DNA from: Thauera chlorobenzoica
GTDB taxonomy: Bacteria > Pseudomonadota > Gammaproteobacteria > Burkholderiales > Rhodocyclaceae
Direction: 5' to 3'
Assembly (NCBI RefSeq): GCF_001922305.1
Contig: NZ_CP018839.1
Span: 2,914,001-2,978,000 of the forward strand
DNA: 64,000 nucleotides
Shown here: positions 42,687 to 53,210 of the stretch, piece after piece
How the letters are laid out: every line of letters begins with the position of its first letter
Numbering within the stretch: position 1 is the stretch's first letter
The notes under the pieces: model-generated
What the model saw: only the letters and a program-made list of their open reading frames with translations
The model's database searches: none
Told to the model about the DNA's origin: nothing
Translations under genes and position numbers: made by a program

Positions 42687-44081
42687 TTAACAGGGTGTTG
42701 AAAATCTCGGGTTCACCTTCGGTTTCCAGTCCCCGGGGAAAAATCGACTTTGAAAATCGCCCGCTTTCCCCGTGATCATGCCGATTCAAGCTGACTTTTC
42801 CGTCGATTGTGCTACCGCAAATCAGCAGCGCTCCTGTCGCCGCAAAGACATGGTTTTTCGACTACAACGTTTCCCATCCGCAGGGCGCCAGGGCGCCCGC
42901 GAATTACGGCGCCAGCAGATTGCCCAATCTCGTCAGGTTATAAGCCGAGAAATTGAGCAACGCATGCGCACGGATTCGATCCAGCCCACGCGCCATCGCA
43001 TGGCGCAGCGTGCCGATATCCTTCGCCCAGCCAAAGGCCTCTTCGATCATCTTGCGTCGGCGCAGGCTGACCGCGTAACCGGGGGACGACTTCACCTCAT
43101 TGGGCACGGCGCTGCCCTTGACCTTGGCCGCGACATGCGGGGCAATGCCCAGCGGCTCGAGCGCGGCGATGAACTCGGCGGTGTCGTACCCCCGGTCGGC
43201 CGCCAGCGTCGGCTTGTGCGCCGAATTGCCGGGCTTGATGCTGCGCCTGGCCATCACCAACGCCGCCTCACGCTCAGCGGTTCCGGTGGCGGTCGTAGTG
43301 TGGACATCGACGATCAGACCGTGACGATTCTCGGCCAACGCATGCGTGGTGTAGCTCAGGTACGCCACGCCGCCGCCCTTGCTGGCGAGCAGGGCCTGCG
43401 GGTCGGTGCGCGAGACGTGCGTCTTGTTCGAGCGCTTCTTGCCGCGAAAGTCCACCTCGGGGTTGCGTCCCTGATCCGGTCCGGGCGGCTCGTCGGAGCC
43501 GTCCCGGGCCATCATGCTCTTGTGCGAGGCCCACGCCCGCAACAGCGAGCCGTCGACACTGAAATGCTCGTCCGACACCAGCTCGGCCCATTCGGCGATC
43601 GCCACCACGCCACCGAAGAACTCGCGCATCACGCTCTCCTTGAGGAGCCGCTCGCGATTGGCGCTGAACGTCGAGTGATCCCAGACCGGCTCGTCCAGCG
43701 TCATGCCGACGAACCACCGGAACATCATGTTGAAATCGATATGCTCGACCAGCGCACGCTCCGAGCGAATCGAAAACAGACATTGCAACAGCGACGCCCG
43801 CAACAAGCGTTCCGGTGCAATCGACGGGCGGCCACCATCGGCATACAACGCATCGAATTGCGGCGACATCGTGCGCAGAACCATATCGGCCAGCGTTTTG
43901 ATCCGGCGCAACGGATGATCCCGGTCAATGCGGTCTTCGATATTGACGTAGCTGAACAGGGCGTTCTGTTTATGGTCGATGCCGCGCATGAGAATAATCA
44001 GTTTCTTAATGCAGATGTAATTATATCAGCCTCACAACCCGCATGGATGCTGGAAAACCTATTAAATCAACATCCTGTTAA
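42687..44081. mobile_element. IS5-type insertion sequence
   Basis: The element is bounded by imperfect inverted repeats CAGGGTGTTGA (42691-42701) and its counterpart TCAACATCCTG (44067-44077), each flanked outward by TTAA, which may be a 4-bp YTAR-type target duplication. It carries one transposase gene on the minus strand. It sits between the importer operon and a damaged toxin gene. Length inside the repeats is about 1.39 kb. Confidence 0.8.
42904..43989 (-). CDS. IS5-family (IS1182-like) transposase
   Basis: A 361-residue DDE transposase. It has HPLRRIKTLAD and RPSIAPERLLRA N-terminal segments, the first catalytic Asp in FSVDGSLLRAWASHKS, the second in LAADRGYDTAEF, and the Glu in MIEEAFGWAKDIGTLR. 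The frame is uninterrupted and the inverted repeats are present, so the element may be active. Confidence 0.9.
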   Translation of the reverse strand: MRGIDHKQNALFSYVNIEDRIDRDHPLRRIKTLADMVLRTMSPQFDALYADGGRPSIAPERLLRASLLQCLFSIRSERALVEHIDFNMMFRWFVGMTLDEPVWDHSTFSANRERLLKESVMREFFGGVVAIAEWAELVSDEHFSVDGSLLRAWASHKSMMARDGSDEPPGPDQGRNPEVDFRGKKRSNKTHVSRTDPQALLASKGGGVAYLSYTTHALAENRHGLIVDVHTTTATGTAEREAALVMARRSIKPGNSAHKPTLAADRGYDTAEFIAALEPLGIAPHVAAKVKGSAVPNEVKSSPGYAVSLRRRKMIEEAFGWAKDIGTLRHAMARGLDRIRAHALLNFSAYNLTRLGNLLAP

Positions 44082-44127
44082 ATCATCCGCGCTTGTGGAT
44101 TTACCTGAACAGGTATAAATTACCACC

Positions 44128-44211
44128 ATGGTCAACGAAGAAAGACCGCTCGAATGGATCGCGAGCAGCTACAAGGATCTGATGGCGTTGCCGCCCGACG
44201 TGCGTCGGCGT
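44128..44211 (+). pseudogene. Remnant of a RelE/HigB (Gp49-like) toxin gene
   Basis: About 28 codons (PLEWIASSYKDLMALPPDVRRR) match the start of phage-derived Gp49-like/HigB toxins, normally about 100 residues. The similarity then stops and the frame enters the antitoxin leader. The catalytic C-terminal part is missing. It lies 47 bp from the IS end, so IS-related damage is plausible. Confidence 0.6.
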
Positions 44212-44228
44212 GACACAGGAGCTACGAG

Positions 44229-44564
44229 ATGGAAAAACGAATCATTGAAGGCGTCGAGGTTCAGCGCAGCTCGGGCAACGTCTTCGCCGACCTTGGACTT
44301 CCCGACGCCGAGAAACTGAAGATCAAGACCGGCCTGGTGCTCGAGATCAGGAAGGCGATGCGTGCTCTCGGGCTGACGCAACAGGCGGCGGCCAAGCGCA
44401 TGGGCATCCCGCAACCGAAGGTGTCGGGCATGATGCGCGGCGACTTCACCAACTTGTCCGAGCGCAAGCTGATGGATTGCTTGAATCGCCTCGGCTATGA
44501 CATCGAGATCAAGGTGCGGCCGGCGTCCGAGCCGGTCGGACATCTGACGCTCGCAACCACCTGA
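44229..44564 (+). CDS. XRE-family antitoxin (HigA-like), partner lost
   Basis: A 111-residue protein with a helix-turn-helix at about residues 40-85 (LTQQAAAKRMGIPQPKVSGMMRGDF) in the family usually encoded after Gp49/HigB toxins. The ribosome-binding site AGGAG lies upstream of the ATG. The toxin gene directly before it is truncated, so it is now an orphan antitoxin that may still repress its promoter. Confidence 0.85.
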   Translation: MEKRIIEGVEVQRSSGNVFADLGLPDAEKLKIKTGLVLEIRKAMRALGLTQQAAAKRMGIPQPKVSGMMRGDFTNLSERKLMDCLNRLGYDIEIKVRPASEPVGHLTLATT

Positions 44565-44576
44565 CCGGAGCGCCCG

Positions 44577-44687
44577 ATGGCTGCCCGCATCACCGACGCA
44601 GAATGGGACAAGCGGTCCTCCGAGAATTTCGAGACGCATTCGCTGCTGCGCGCGGTCGATGCCATGGACGTGCTGCGCGACGACTGA
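44577..44687 (+). CDS. Short possible protein after the antitoxin
   Basis: A 36-codon frame (MAARITDAEWDKRSSENF) starting 12 bp after the antitoxin stop, acidic and helix-prone, ending VLRDD. It may be a genuine small gene or the remnant of a longer one. No recognised family. About 260 bp without any clear feature follow before the tRNA. Confidence 0.3.
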   Translation: MAARITDAEWDKRSSENFETHSLLRAVDAMDVLRDD

Positions 44688-44948
44688 TTGCGGCGGGTGT
44701 CTGTCCTTTCCAGCTACATGCAGTGTGCCGGGTGCTTAGGCGTCCGCAGTGCGAGGTGGCCGTAAACCGTATGCAGCGTGTATTGCAGTTCGAGCCCGAC
44801 GAATCAGCCGTCGAAGCCTAACTTTACATAATGCACATTATCGCGCTTTTCTGGGGGCGCATACGACGCGCCCTAGCGGCAGCGCTGGCCGACAACCGGA
44901 GTGCACGGGCTGTGTATAATGCGCTCCGCTTTTGCATCGGCCAGCTAT

Positions 44949-45033
44949 GCGGGGATGGCGGAATTGGTAGACGCACTGGATTTAGGTTCCAGCGCCGCAA
45001 GGCGTGAGAGTTCGAGTCTCTTTCCCCGCACCA
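44949..45033 (+). tRNA. tRNA-Leu (anticodon TAG)
   Basis: 85-nt class II tRNA with encoded CCA. The acceptor stem GCGGGGA pairs with TCCCCGC, the anticodon stem CTGGA/TCCAG encloses TTTAGGT, a long variable arm CGCCGCAAGGCG is present, and the T-arm has GTTCGAGTC. Confidence 0.96.
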
Positions 45034-45119
45034 CACCCTGAACGGCTGCACCTTGCCTGCCGCGGCTCCTGGATTTCGCCGGAGCGTTCTCCGGCAGGCA
45101 ATTCCGATCTCCGGGCCGG

Positions 45120-46040
45120 TCAGCCCAGAATTTCGCGCAGCATTCTTTCCACGCCCTGCCGCCAGTCCGGCAGGTGCAGTCCGAACGCCGCGCGCAGGTG
45201 CCGGGTGTCGAGCCGCGAGTTGAGCGGCCGGGCGGCGGCGACCGGATAGTCGGCGCTGGCGATCGGCGCGATTTCTTCCACTTTCAATGCGACGCCAAGG
45301 CGGCGCGCCTGCTCGATGACGAACCCGGCGTAGCCATGCCAGCTGGTCTCGCCGCCGGCGGCCAGGTGGTAGGTGCCGGTGAGCACGGGGTTGCGCAGCA
45401 CGGCGCGGATTGCATGCGCGCTGACATCGGCGATCAGTTCGGCGCCGGTGGGGGCGCCGATCTGGTCGGCGATCACGGTCAGGCGTTCGCGCTCGGCGGC
45501 CAGGCGCAGCATGGTGCGGGCAAAGTTGCCGCCGCGCGCAGCATGGACCCAGGAAGTGCGGAAGATCAGGCGGCGGCAGCCGCTGGCGCGGATCGCCTCC
45601 TCGCCTTCGAGCTTGGTCCGGCCATAGACCGACAGCGGGGCGGTGGGCGAATCTTCCTGCCAGGGCTGCTCGCCGCTGCCGTCGAACACGTAGTCGGTCG
45701 AGTAATGCACCAGCAGCGCATCGTTACGGGCCGCCGCCCGGGCGAGCACGTCGACCGCGGCGGCGTTGATCGTGTACGCGAGCGCCGGCTCGGCTTCGGC
45801 CTTGTCGACCGCGGTGTAGGCCGCAGCGTTGACGATGACGCCGGGCGCGAGCCGGTCCACGGTGGCGGCGAGCCCGTCGAGATCGGTGAGATCGCCGCAC
45901 AGCCGAGCGCCCTCCCCCGGCCTCATCCCCTCCTCCACGGCGCCGTGGCGATCGAGCGCGATCAGCTCGCCGAGCGGTGCCAGCGCACGCTGCAGTTCCC
46001 AGCCGAGTTGGCCGTTCTTCCCCAGCAGCAGGATCGTCAT
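45120..46040 (-). CDS. rfbD: dTDP-4-dehydrorhamnose reductase RfbD
   Basis: A 306-residue short-chain reductase: [14 protein letters not shown] (NAD(P) loop), [12 protein letters not shown], the catalytic STDYVFDG and YGRTKLEGE (Tyr/Lys). It reduces dTDP-4-keto-L-rhamnose to dTDP-L-rhamnose for surface polysaccharides. It follows rfbB with a four-base overlap. rfbA and rfbC are not in the window. Confidence 0.93.
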   Translation of the reverse strand: MTILLLGKNGQLGWELQRALAPLGELIALDRHGAVEEGMRPGEGARLCGDLTDLDGLAATVDRLAPGVIVNAAAYTAVDKAEAEPALAYTINAAAVDVLARAAARNDALLVHYSTDYVFDGSGEQPWQEDSPTAPLSVYGRTKLEGEEAIRASGCRRLIFRTSWVHAARGGNFARTMLRLAAERERLTVIADQIGAPTGAELIADVSAHAIRAVLRNPVLTGTYHLAAGGETSWHGYAGFVIEQARRLGVALKVEEIAPIASADYPVAAARPLNSRLDTRHLRAAFGLHLPDWRQGVERMLREILG

Positions 46041-47107
46041 TGCCGCGCCTCGCGCGCCGCGTAGTTGCGCGCCACCCAGTCACGGTAGGCGCCGCTTTGC
46101 ACGTTGGCCACCCAGCGCGGGTTGTCCAGATACCACTGCACCGTCTTGCGGATGCCGGTGGCGAAGGTCTGCGCCGGTTTCCAGCCCAGCTCGCGCCCGA
46201 TCTTGCGCGCATCGATGGCGTAGCGGCGGTCGTGTCCGGGGCGGTCGGTGACGTGGGTGATCAGGCGCGCGTAGCCGCCGGCGGCGTCCGGGCGCAACTC
46301 GTCGAGCAGCGTGCACAGGCTGTGGACGATGTCGAGGTTGGCGATCTCGTTCCAGCCGCCGACGTTGTAGGTCTCGCCCACCCGGCCGCGCGCGAGCACC
46401 GCGCGGATCGCGCTACAGTGGTCGCCGACGTACAGCCAGTCGCGCACGTTGAGGCCGTCGCCGTAGACCGGCAGCGGCTTGCCGGCGAGGGCGTTGACAA
46501 TCATCAGCGGAATCAGCTTTTCCGGGAACTGGAAGGGGCCGTAGTTGTTCGAGCAGTTGGTGGTCAGCACCGGCAGGCCGTAGGTGTGATGCCAGGCGCG
46601 CACCAGGTGATCGCTCGCGGCCTTGCTCGCCGAATACGGGCTGTTGGGCTCGTAGGTCTTGGTCTCGGTAAACGCTGGGTCGTCCGGGCCGAGCGAGCCG
46701 TACACCTCGTCGGTGCTCACGTGCAGGAAGCGGAAGGTTTCGCGCTCGTCTTGCGGCAAGGCGGACCAGTAGGCGCGTGTTGCTTCGAGCAGGGTGAACG
46801 TACCTTCGACGTTGGTGCGGACGAACGCGGCCGGGCCGTGGATCGAGCGGTCGACGTGGCTTTCGGCGGCGAAATGCACAACTGCCCGGGGACGGTGCGC
46901 GGCGAACAGGCGCTCGAGCAGCGTGCGATCGCAGATGTCACCATGGACGAAGCGATGCCCGGGATCACCCTCCACGCCCGCCAGGGTCTCGAGGTTGCCG
47001 GCATAGGTCAGCGCGTCGAGGTTGAGCACCGGCTCGCCGCCGCCGGCGAGCCAGTCGAGCACGAAATTTGCACCGATGAAGCCGGCGCCACCGGTCACGA
47101 GGATCAC
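46037..47107 (-). CDS. rfbB: dTDP-glucose 4,6-dehydratase RfbB
   Basis: A 356-residue extended [31 protein letters not shown], the active-site [12 protein letters not shown] and [12 protein letters not shown], then [17 protein letters not shown]. It converts dTDP-glucose to dTDP-4-keto-6-deoxyglucose. The start is a GTG at 47107 with AGGAG upstream. Length is normal for the family. Confidence 0.94.
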   Translation of the reverse strand: MILVTGGAGFIGANFVLDWLAGGGEPVLNLDALTYAGNLETLAGVEGDPGHRFVHGDICDRTLLERLFAAHRPRAVVHFAAESHVDRSIHGPAAFVRTNVEGTFTLLEATRAYWSALPQDERETFRFLHVSTDEVYGSLGPDDPAFTETKTYEPNSPYSASKAASDHLVRAWHHTYGLPVLTTNCSNNYGPFQFPEKLIPLMIVNALAGKPLPVYGDGLNVRDWLYVGDHCSAIRAVLARGRVGETYNVGGWNEIANLDIVHSLCTLLDELRPDAAGGYARLITHVTDRPGHDRRYAIDARKIGRELGWKPAQTFATGIRKTVQWYLDNPRWVANVQSGAYRDWVARNYAAREARQ

Positions 47108-47207
47108 GATCTTGCTCCTGCGCTGATTGGAAAGGGCGGGATTATCGCACCGCGAATGAAGGACGTCATGCAGGCAGGATCGGTGCTGTCACCAGCAACG
47201 GCCAGCG

Positions 47208-48455
47208 CTACATCCCCAGGCGCTCGGCGTAGCCGGTCATCTCCAGGTAGCCTTCGCCGATCTCCACCTCCACGCCCTGCGCTTCGACCTGGTACAGGCG
47301 CACCGCGCCTTCCCAGTAGATCGCTCCGGTCGACGCCTGGCTGTCGAGTTCCTGGTCGTCCATCAGCGGGCGCAGCAGCAGGCGGCGGCCGTCGTCCAGA
47401 TCGAGCGCCCACTCGACCGGATACTCGGTCCCGGTCCGCGGCGAGCGCCAGCGCCGCAGCGGGGTGAAGCGCAGCGCGCCGGGGGCGAAGGTACGCCGTT
47501 CGCCCCCGGCGCCGGTCTCGGTGCCGGCGTGCCACAGTGCGCCACCGGCGTGGTCGCGCATCTGGAACGCCATCAGCGCGCCGCCATCGTGCAGGTTGAT
47601 CCCGATCCAGTCCCAGCCGCGTGCGCCGGCGGGCAGGATCTCGCTCGACCACTCGTGATCGAGCCAGGCATGGCCGCTCACCGCGAACGCCGCCCCGTCC
47701 AGGCGCAGGCTGCCGCGGACCGCGAGCTGCGGCCGGCTGTAGTAGTAGCTGGCGTTGCGCGGATCGGGGGCCTTCTGGCTGAAGCCGTGCTCGCCGTTTG
47801 CCACCGGCGCCCGCGCCGCGGCGAACTCGAGCTCGAAGGCGAAGTCCTCGGCGCTGATCCGGCTGCGATAGACGGTCGGCCAGCCTGGCCCTGCCTGCTG
47901 GCCGGGGGGCGGCGCATCCGCAGCGTCGCCCGGGTCGATCGCAGCGCCCTTCCGTGCAGCGGCTGCATCCACCCCCTGCCCTGCGCCGGCGACACTCAGG
48001 AACCAGTCGTCGAGCTGCACCCCGGTGTGTCCTTCGCGCGCTTCGACCAGCCCGGGATAGGCGCGTGCCGCCCGTTCGGCATGGCGCAGGCGGCCGCTCG
48101 CCGGGTCGGCGACGGCGGCGTGGGCGAGGATCAGCTGGCGCGGCGCGAAGCGGCTGGGGTTGTCCTCGCCGATGCGGGTGCGCACGCGGAAGAAAGTGAG
48201 CTGAAAGCCGCGCTCGGTCCCGGCGGCATCGCGCAGCCAGCCGGTGATGTACCACCATTCGGTGCGGTACTCGGGATGGGCGCCGAAGTCGTGGGGAAAG
48301 GACAGCGCACCGCCACGGACGACCGCTGGATAGGCCGCCGCAGGCGCTGCCTGCGCCGCTTCGGCGCGCGCCGCGCCCGGCGCCAGCGCCCAGAGCACGA
48401 TCCAGAGCAGTACGCTCGATGCGCCGGGCAGAATGCGCAATAACCGCTTCATCAC
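47208..48455 (-). CDS. AttH/CrtC-like lipocalin-type protein of an attEFGH ABC system
   Basis: A 415-residue exported protein (hydrophobic signal about residues 8-32). Its FPHDFGAHPEYRTEWWYITGW start and HAWLDHEWSSEILP match the AttH/CrtC (hydroxyneurosporene synthase-like) lipocalin fold. It follows the FtsX-like permease gene by 30 bp. Such genes accompany attEFG transporters, probably handling a hydrophobic or lipoprotein-linked cargo. A carotenoid function is unlikely, since no carotenoid genes are present. Confidence 0.82.
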   Translation of the reverse strand: MMKRLLRILPGASSVLLWIVLWALAPGAARAEAAQAAPAAAYPAVVRGGALSFPHDFGAHPEYRTEWWYITGWLRDAAGTERGFQLTFFRVRTRIGEDNPSRFAPRQLILAHAAVADPASGRLRHAERAARAYPGLVEAREGHTGVQLDDWFLSVAGAGQGVDAAAARKGAAIDPGDAADAPPPGQQAGPGWPTVYRSRISAEDFAFELEFAAARAPVANGEHGFSQKAPDPRNASYYYSRPQLAVRGSLRLDGAAFAVSGHAWLDHEWSSEILPAGARGWDWIGINLHDGGALMAFQMRDHAGGALWHAGTETGAGGERRTFAPGALRFTPLRRWRSPRTGTEYPVEWALDLDDGRRLLLRPLMDDQELDSQASTGAIYWEGAVRLYQVEAQGVEVEIGEGYLEMTGYAERLGM

Positions 48456-48485
48456 TTTTTCCGCTCCATCACCCTTGCGACTCGC

Positions 48486-51055
48486 TCACCAGTCCGCCTT
48501 CACCGCCAGCACCGCCGAGCGCTGCATCGCCTGCCGCCCGGCAAGGCGGGCGACGACCGCGGCGAGCCCGACCAGGCTCGCGCTGAAGACCCCCAGCGCG
48601 GCCCACGGCACGGCCAGCTCCATGCTCCAGTGAAAGCTCTGACGGTTGATGACCTCGACCAGCACCCAGGCGATCGCCCCGCCGCCGATCAGCCCGGCGA
48701 GCACGCCCAGGCCGGCAGTCAGTGCGCCTTCGGCAGCGATCAGGCGGCCGATCTCGGTTCGCGTCAGGCCGAGGTGGCGCAGCATGCCGAACTCGCCCTG
48801 GCGGGTGGTGGCGAGCGCGGCGAAGGTGGTGGCGATGCCGAACAGGCCGATCAGCACCGCCACCGCTTCCATCAGGTAGGTGATCAGGAAGGTGCGGTCG
48901 AAGATCCGCAGGCTCACCGCGCGGATCTCGCCGGGCAAGGCGATGGCGAGATGCCCGGCGCCGAAAAGGGTGCGCAGGGTCTCGGCAACGGCTTGCGGAT
49001 CGATGCCGGGATCGAGGCGGATCGCGGCGTCGTTGGCCCGGGTGTCGCCGGTCAGGACGGCGTAATCACGGCTGTCGATCAGCGCCGCGCCATGCTGGCG
49101 GGCATAGTCGCGCCAGATCCCGGCAACGGTGAAGCGCTGCAGGCGGCCGCCCAGCGGCAGCTCGAAGATCGCCCCGGGCCGCAGCGCATGACGGTCGGCC
49201 GCCGCTTCCGAAACCCACACCGGCGGCAGCTCGCTGGCCGCGGGCGGATCCAGCGACCCCGCGACCAGCGGCAGCCCCCAGTTGCCGCGGGCCGGACGAG
49301 CGAGGACGCTGAACAGCGGCTCCGATTCGGACAGGCGCAGATTGATCAGGCGGGTGGTATCGACGCTGGCGACGCCGGCGATCGAGCCGATCCGGGCCAG
49401 CACCTGCGGATCGAGGTAGCCGCTGCTGCCCGAGGACGACGCGCGCACGTACAGGTCGGCCGGCAGCACCTGGGTCAGCCATTCATCGACCGACACCCGG
49501 AAGGAGCTGACCATGATCGCCATCGACACCGCCAGCGCGACGCTGGCCACTACCCCGGCGCCCGCCACCACCGCCTGGCCGGGAGAGGCGCTCAGGCGCG
49601 CATGGGCCAGGCGCCACAGCGCGCCCCGCCCCCGCCCCAGCAAAGGCAGCACGGCGCGGGCCAGTGCCGGCAGGGCCGTCACCGCTGCCGCCAGGGCGAA
49701 GGCCACCGCGCCATAGCCGCCCAGCGGAATGCCGCCGACCGGCGGCAGCAGGCAGGCCAGCGCCCCCAGCGCCGCCAGCACGGCGACGCGGACCCCGTGC
49801 CCCCGGCCCGGCGCCAGGCCGGCGCGCACGCTCTCCTCTGCACGCAGCGCGCGCGCCGGCGCCACGCGCCCGGCCTCGCGCGCCGGCAGCCAGGTTCCGG
49901 CCGCCCCGGCGAGCACCCCCAGCAGCAAATAGCCCAGGCTCAACACCGGATCGAAGCTCGACTCGGGGGCCAGGCCGCGAAAGAAGCCTGCCCCCAGGTC
50001 GCCGCCGACCAGGCGGAACGCGCCTGCCGCCAGGGCATGGCCGAGGGCGACGCCGAGCCCGCCGCCGATCAGTCCGAGCACCACGCCTTCGGCGAGCAGG
50101 CCGCGCATCAGCTGGCGCCGCTCCAGGCCGAGGGCGCGCAGCAGGGCAAACTCGCGCCGCCGCCGGGCCACCGACAGCAGCTGGGTGGAGAACACCAGGA
50201 AGCCGCCGGTGAGCAGCGCGATCGCGGCGAGCAGGGTCAGATTGACCCGATAGGCGCGCGACAGCGTGCCGACCTCGCCGGCCGCGGCTTCCGGCACGCG
50301 CAGTGCGAGCCCGGGCGGGAGCAGCGGCGACAGCGAACCGATCGCCGCCTGCGGTGTCACTCCCGCGGCCAATGTCAGGTCGATGCGGCTGAGCACGCCG
50401 ATGCGCTCGAAGTGCTGCTGCGCCCCGGCGATGTCCATCACCCCCAGCACTCCGCCCGCGCCCGGCACCCGGCCGGCCAGTCGCAGGCGAAGCGGGCGCA
50501 GCCCGGACTGGGTGAGCAGGAGGCCGTCGACGATCGCCGGCGGCTGCAGCGCGCCGGTCGCTGCGGGCAAGGCCTGCGACAGCCGCGTGTATGCCTCGTC
50601 GGTGAGGAACAGCGCATCGGGCTGGAGCGCGGCCAGGCGGCGCCCTGCCCCGGCGTCGCGCTCTTCGTCAGCTCGTGGCAACAACCCGGGCTGCACCCGG
50701 GCGAGGCGAAACAGGTCGACGCCGAGGATCCGCAGGTTGTCGCTGCGCCCCGGCAGGCGGGCCTCGATTTCGAGCACCGGGCTGGCGGCGGCGACTTCGG
50801 CCCGCAGCGCCAGCACCGGATAGATCGCCTCGTCGAAACCTTCGCGCGGGCCGACCAGTTGCAGATCGGCCTCGCCCGCGAGCAGCCGCATGCCACGCCC
50901 GAACTCGTCCAGCGCCGCACTGTGAATGAGCTGCACCGCCAGTCCCAGGGCCACCCCGAGTGCGATCGCAAGCAAGGACAGCGCGGTCGCCAGCCGCCGG
51001 CGCAGCAGGCTGGCGAGGAACACGCGCTGCAGGCGGGGGGCGAGTGCCATCCCGG

Positions 51056-51059
<4 letters not shown>
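48486..51059 (-). CDS. FtsX-like ABC transporter permease (fused AttF/AttG type)
   Basis: An 857-residue protein with duplicated MacB/FtsX architecture. A first helix (about 15-40) and periplasmic domain precede helices near 265-420, then a second block with helix near 505-530, a second periplasmic domain and C-terminal helices at about 720-850. Duplicated permeases of this type work as monomers with a LolD-like ATPase. Its start overlaps the ATPase stop (ATGA). Confidence 0.85.
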
Positions 51060-51742
<683 letters not shown>

Positions 51743-51892
51743 GCGTCGATCCTCGTCTGGGTGCGGACGCTGCCATTCCAGCAGAATCATCGCCGCAGGT
51801 ACAGGATGGAGGCCGGAATGTCGACATCGGGGACAAGCCCGGCCAGCCGCAGCTCTTGACTTTGCCGAGGCGCAACCTACACTCGCGCTCCA

Positions 51893-52000
51893 TCAAGGGG
51901 AGTAGCTTTTCACGCTGCAGCGTCGTCATCACGGCAGGATTGTCGCCAGACAATCGCCCGGTGCTGCAGGCAACGATTTCGTTGCAAGCGAGACCTTGCC
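51893..52000 (+). ncRNA. yybP-ykoY (manganese) riboswitch aptamer
   Basis: The leader has the conserved landmarks of this class in order: GGGGAGTAGC (51897-51906), a GTCATCACGG region, internal hairpin segments, and GCAAGCGAGACCTTGCC (51984-52000). It is upstream of a TerC/Alx protein gene, the classical target of this Mn2+-sensing riboswitch. A terminator follows at 52034, so control is probably at transcription termination. Confidence 0.85.
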
Positions 52001-52033
52001 CAAGGGCAAGGTCCGTGCACGCAAGCCAGATGC

Positions 52034-52071
52034 AAGGGTCTGTGTCCTTCGGGAACAGGCCCTTTTGTTTT
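52034..52071 (+). terminator. Intrinsic terminator of the manganese riboswitch expression platform
   Basis: A 10-bp stem AAGGGTCTGT/ACAGGCCCTT with one G-T wobble, followed by TTTTGTTTT, between the aptamer and the start codon at 52086. Its place before the gene marks it as a conditional attenuator. Confidence 0.8.
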
Positions 52072-52085
52072 GAGCGGAGCACGCA

Positions 52086-53048
52086 ATGGAATCGATCGGA
52101 ACGTGGTGGATGTGGGCGGCCTTTGCCGCCATCGTGGTGACGATGCTGCTGGTGGATCTGTTTGCCTTCGGCGGCGGCAGGCAGCACCGGGTGTCGTTGA
52201 AGGAAGCGGCGGGCTGGTCGCTCGCCTGGGTGACGGTCTCGCTGCTGTTCGCCGGCGGGCTGTGGTGGTATCTCGACCACACGCTGGGACGCACCATCGC
52301 CAACGAGAAGGCGCTCGCCTTCGTCACCGGCTACCTGGTCGAGAAGTCGCTCGCGGTGGACAACGTCTTCGTCTGGATGATGATCTTCAGCTTTTTCGCG
52401 GTGCCGCTCGAGTTGCAGCGCCGCGTGCTGCTGTACGGCATCGTCGGCGCGATCGCGCTGCGCACGATCATGATCTTCGCCGGCAGCTGGCTGATCACCG
52501 AGTTCCACTGGATCCTCTACCTCTTCGGCGCTTTCCTCGTCGTCACCGGGATCAAGATGGCGTGGTTTTCCGAGCACGATCCCGATCTCGAGAAGAACCC
52601 CTTCATCCGCTGGATCCGCAACCATTACCCGGTCACCGAGAAGCTCGAAGGCGAGCGCTTCTTCGTGATGCGCGACGGCGTGCGGATGATGACGCCGCTG
52701 TTCCTCGCCCTGGTGCTGGTCGAGATCTCCGACGTGATCTTCGCCGTCGACAGCATCCCGGCGATCTTCGCGATCACCACCGACCCCTTCATCGTGCTGA
52801 CCTCGAACCTGTTCGCGATCCTCGGCCTGCGCGCGATGTACTTCCTCCTCGCCGACCTCGGCGACCGCTTCGAACTGCTCAAGTACGGCCTCGCCGCAAT
52901 CCTGGTCTTCATCGGCACCAAGATGCTGATCGTCGAGTGGGTGAAGATTCCGGTGCCGGTGTCGCTCGCGGTGGTCGCCACGATCCTCGCGTGTGCGGTG
53001 GCCGCGAGCCTGTGGTACGCCGCGCGCAAGGCGAAAACACTGCGCTGA
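52086..53048 (+). CDS. TerC/Alx-family manganese exporter-like membrane protein
   Basis: A 320-residue polytopic protein with the TerC motifs EKSLAVDNVFVWMMIF and LALVLVEISDVIFAVDSIPAIF (acidic residues in membrane helices). In E. coli, Alx is under a yybP-ykoY riboswitch and is linked to manganese homeostasis. The same element is present here, so manganese efflux is the favoured role. GGAG lies before the ATG. It is monocistronic. Confidence 0.9.
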   Translation: MESIGTWWMWAAFAAIVVTMLLVDLFAFGGGRQHRVSLKEAAGWSLAWVTVSLLFAGGLWWYLDHTLGRTIANEKALAFVTGYLVEKSLAVDNVFVWMMIFSFFAVPLELQRRVLLYGIVGAIALRTIMIFAGSWLITEFHWILYLFGAFLVVTGIKMAWFSEHDPDLEKNPFIRWIRNHYPVTEKLEGERFFVMRDGVRMMTPLFLALVLVEISDVIFAVDSIPAIFAITTDPFIVLTSNLFAILGLRAMYFLLADLGDRFELLKYGLAAILVFIGTKMLIVEWVKIPVPVSLAVVATILACAVAASLWYAARKAKTLR

Positions 53049-53210
53049 AGCGAGTCGGATCGCCGCCCCGGCGAGGGGGGCACCTGAACGCCGGCCGGGC
53101 CGCAGGCGTGCGGTGCGGCTCATGCGGTACGGTATACTCCGCGGCCTTGTCTCCCCCTCCTCCTCATCCGTTCTTCACCGGCCTGCGGTGAGCCTTCCCC
53201 CTTCCACCCG

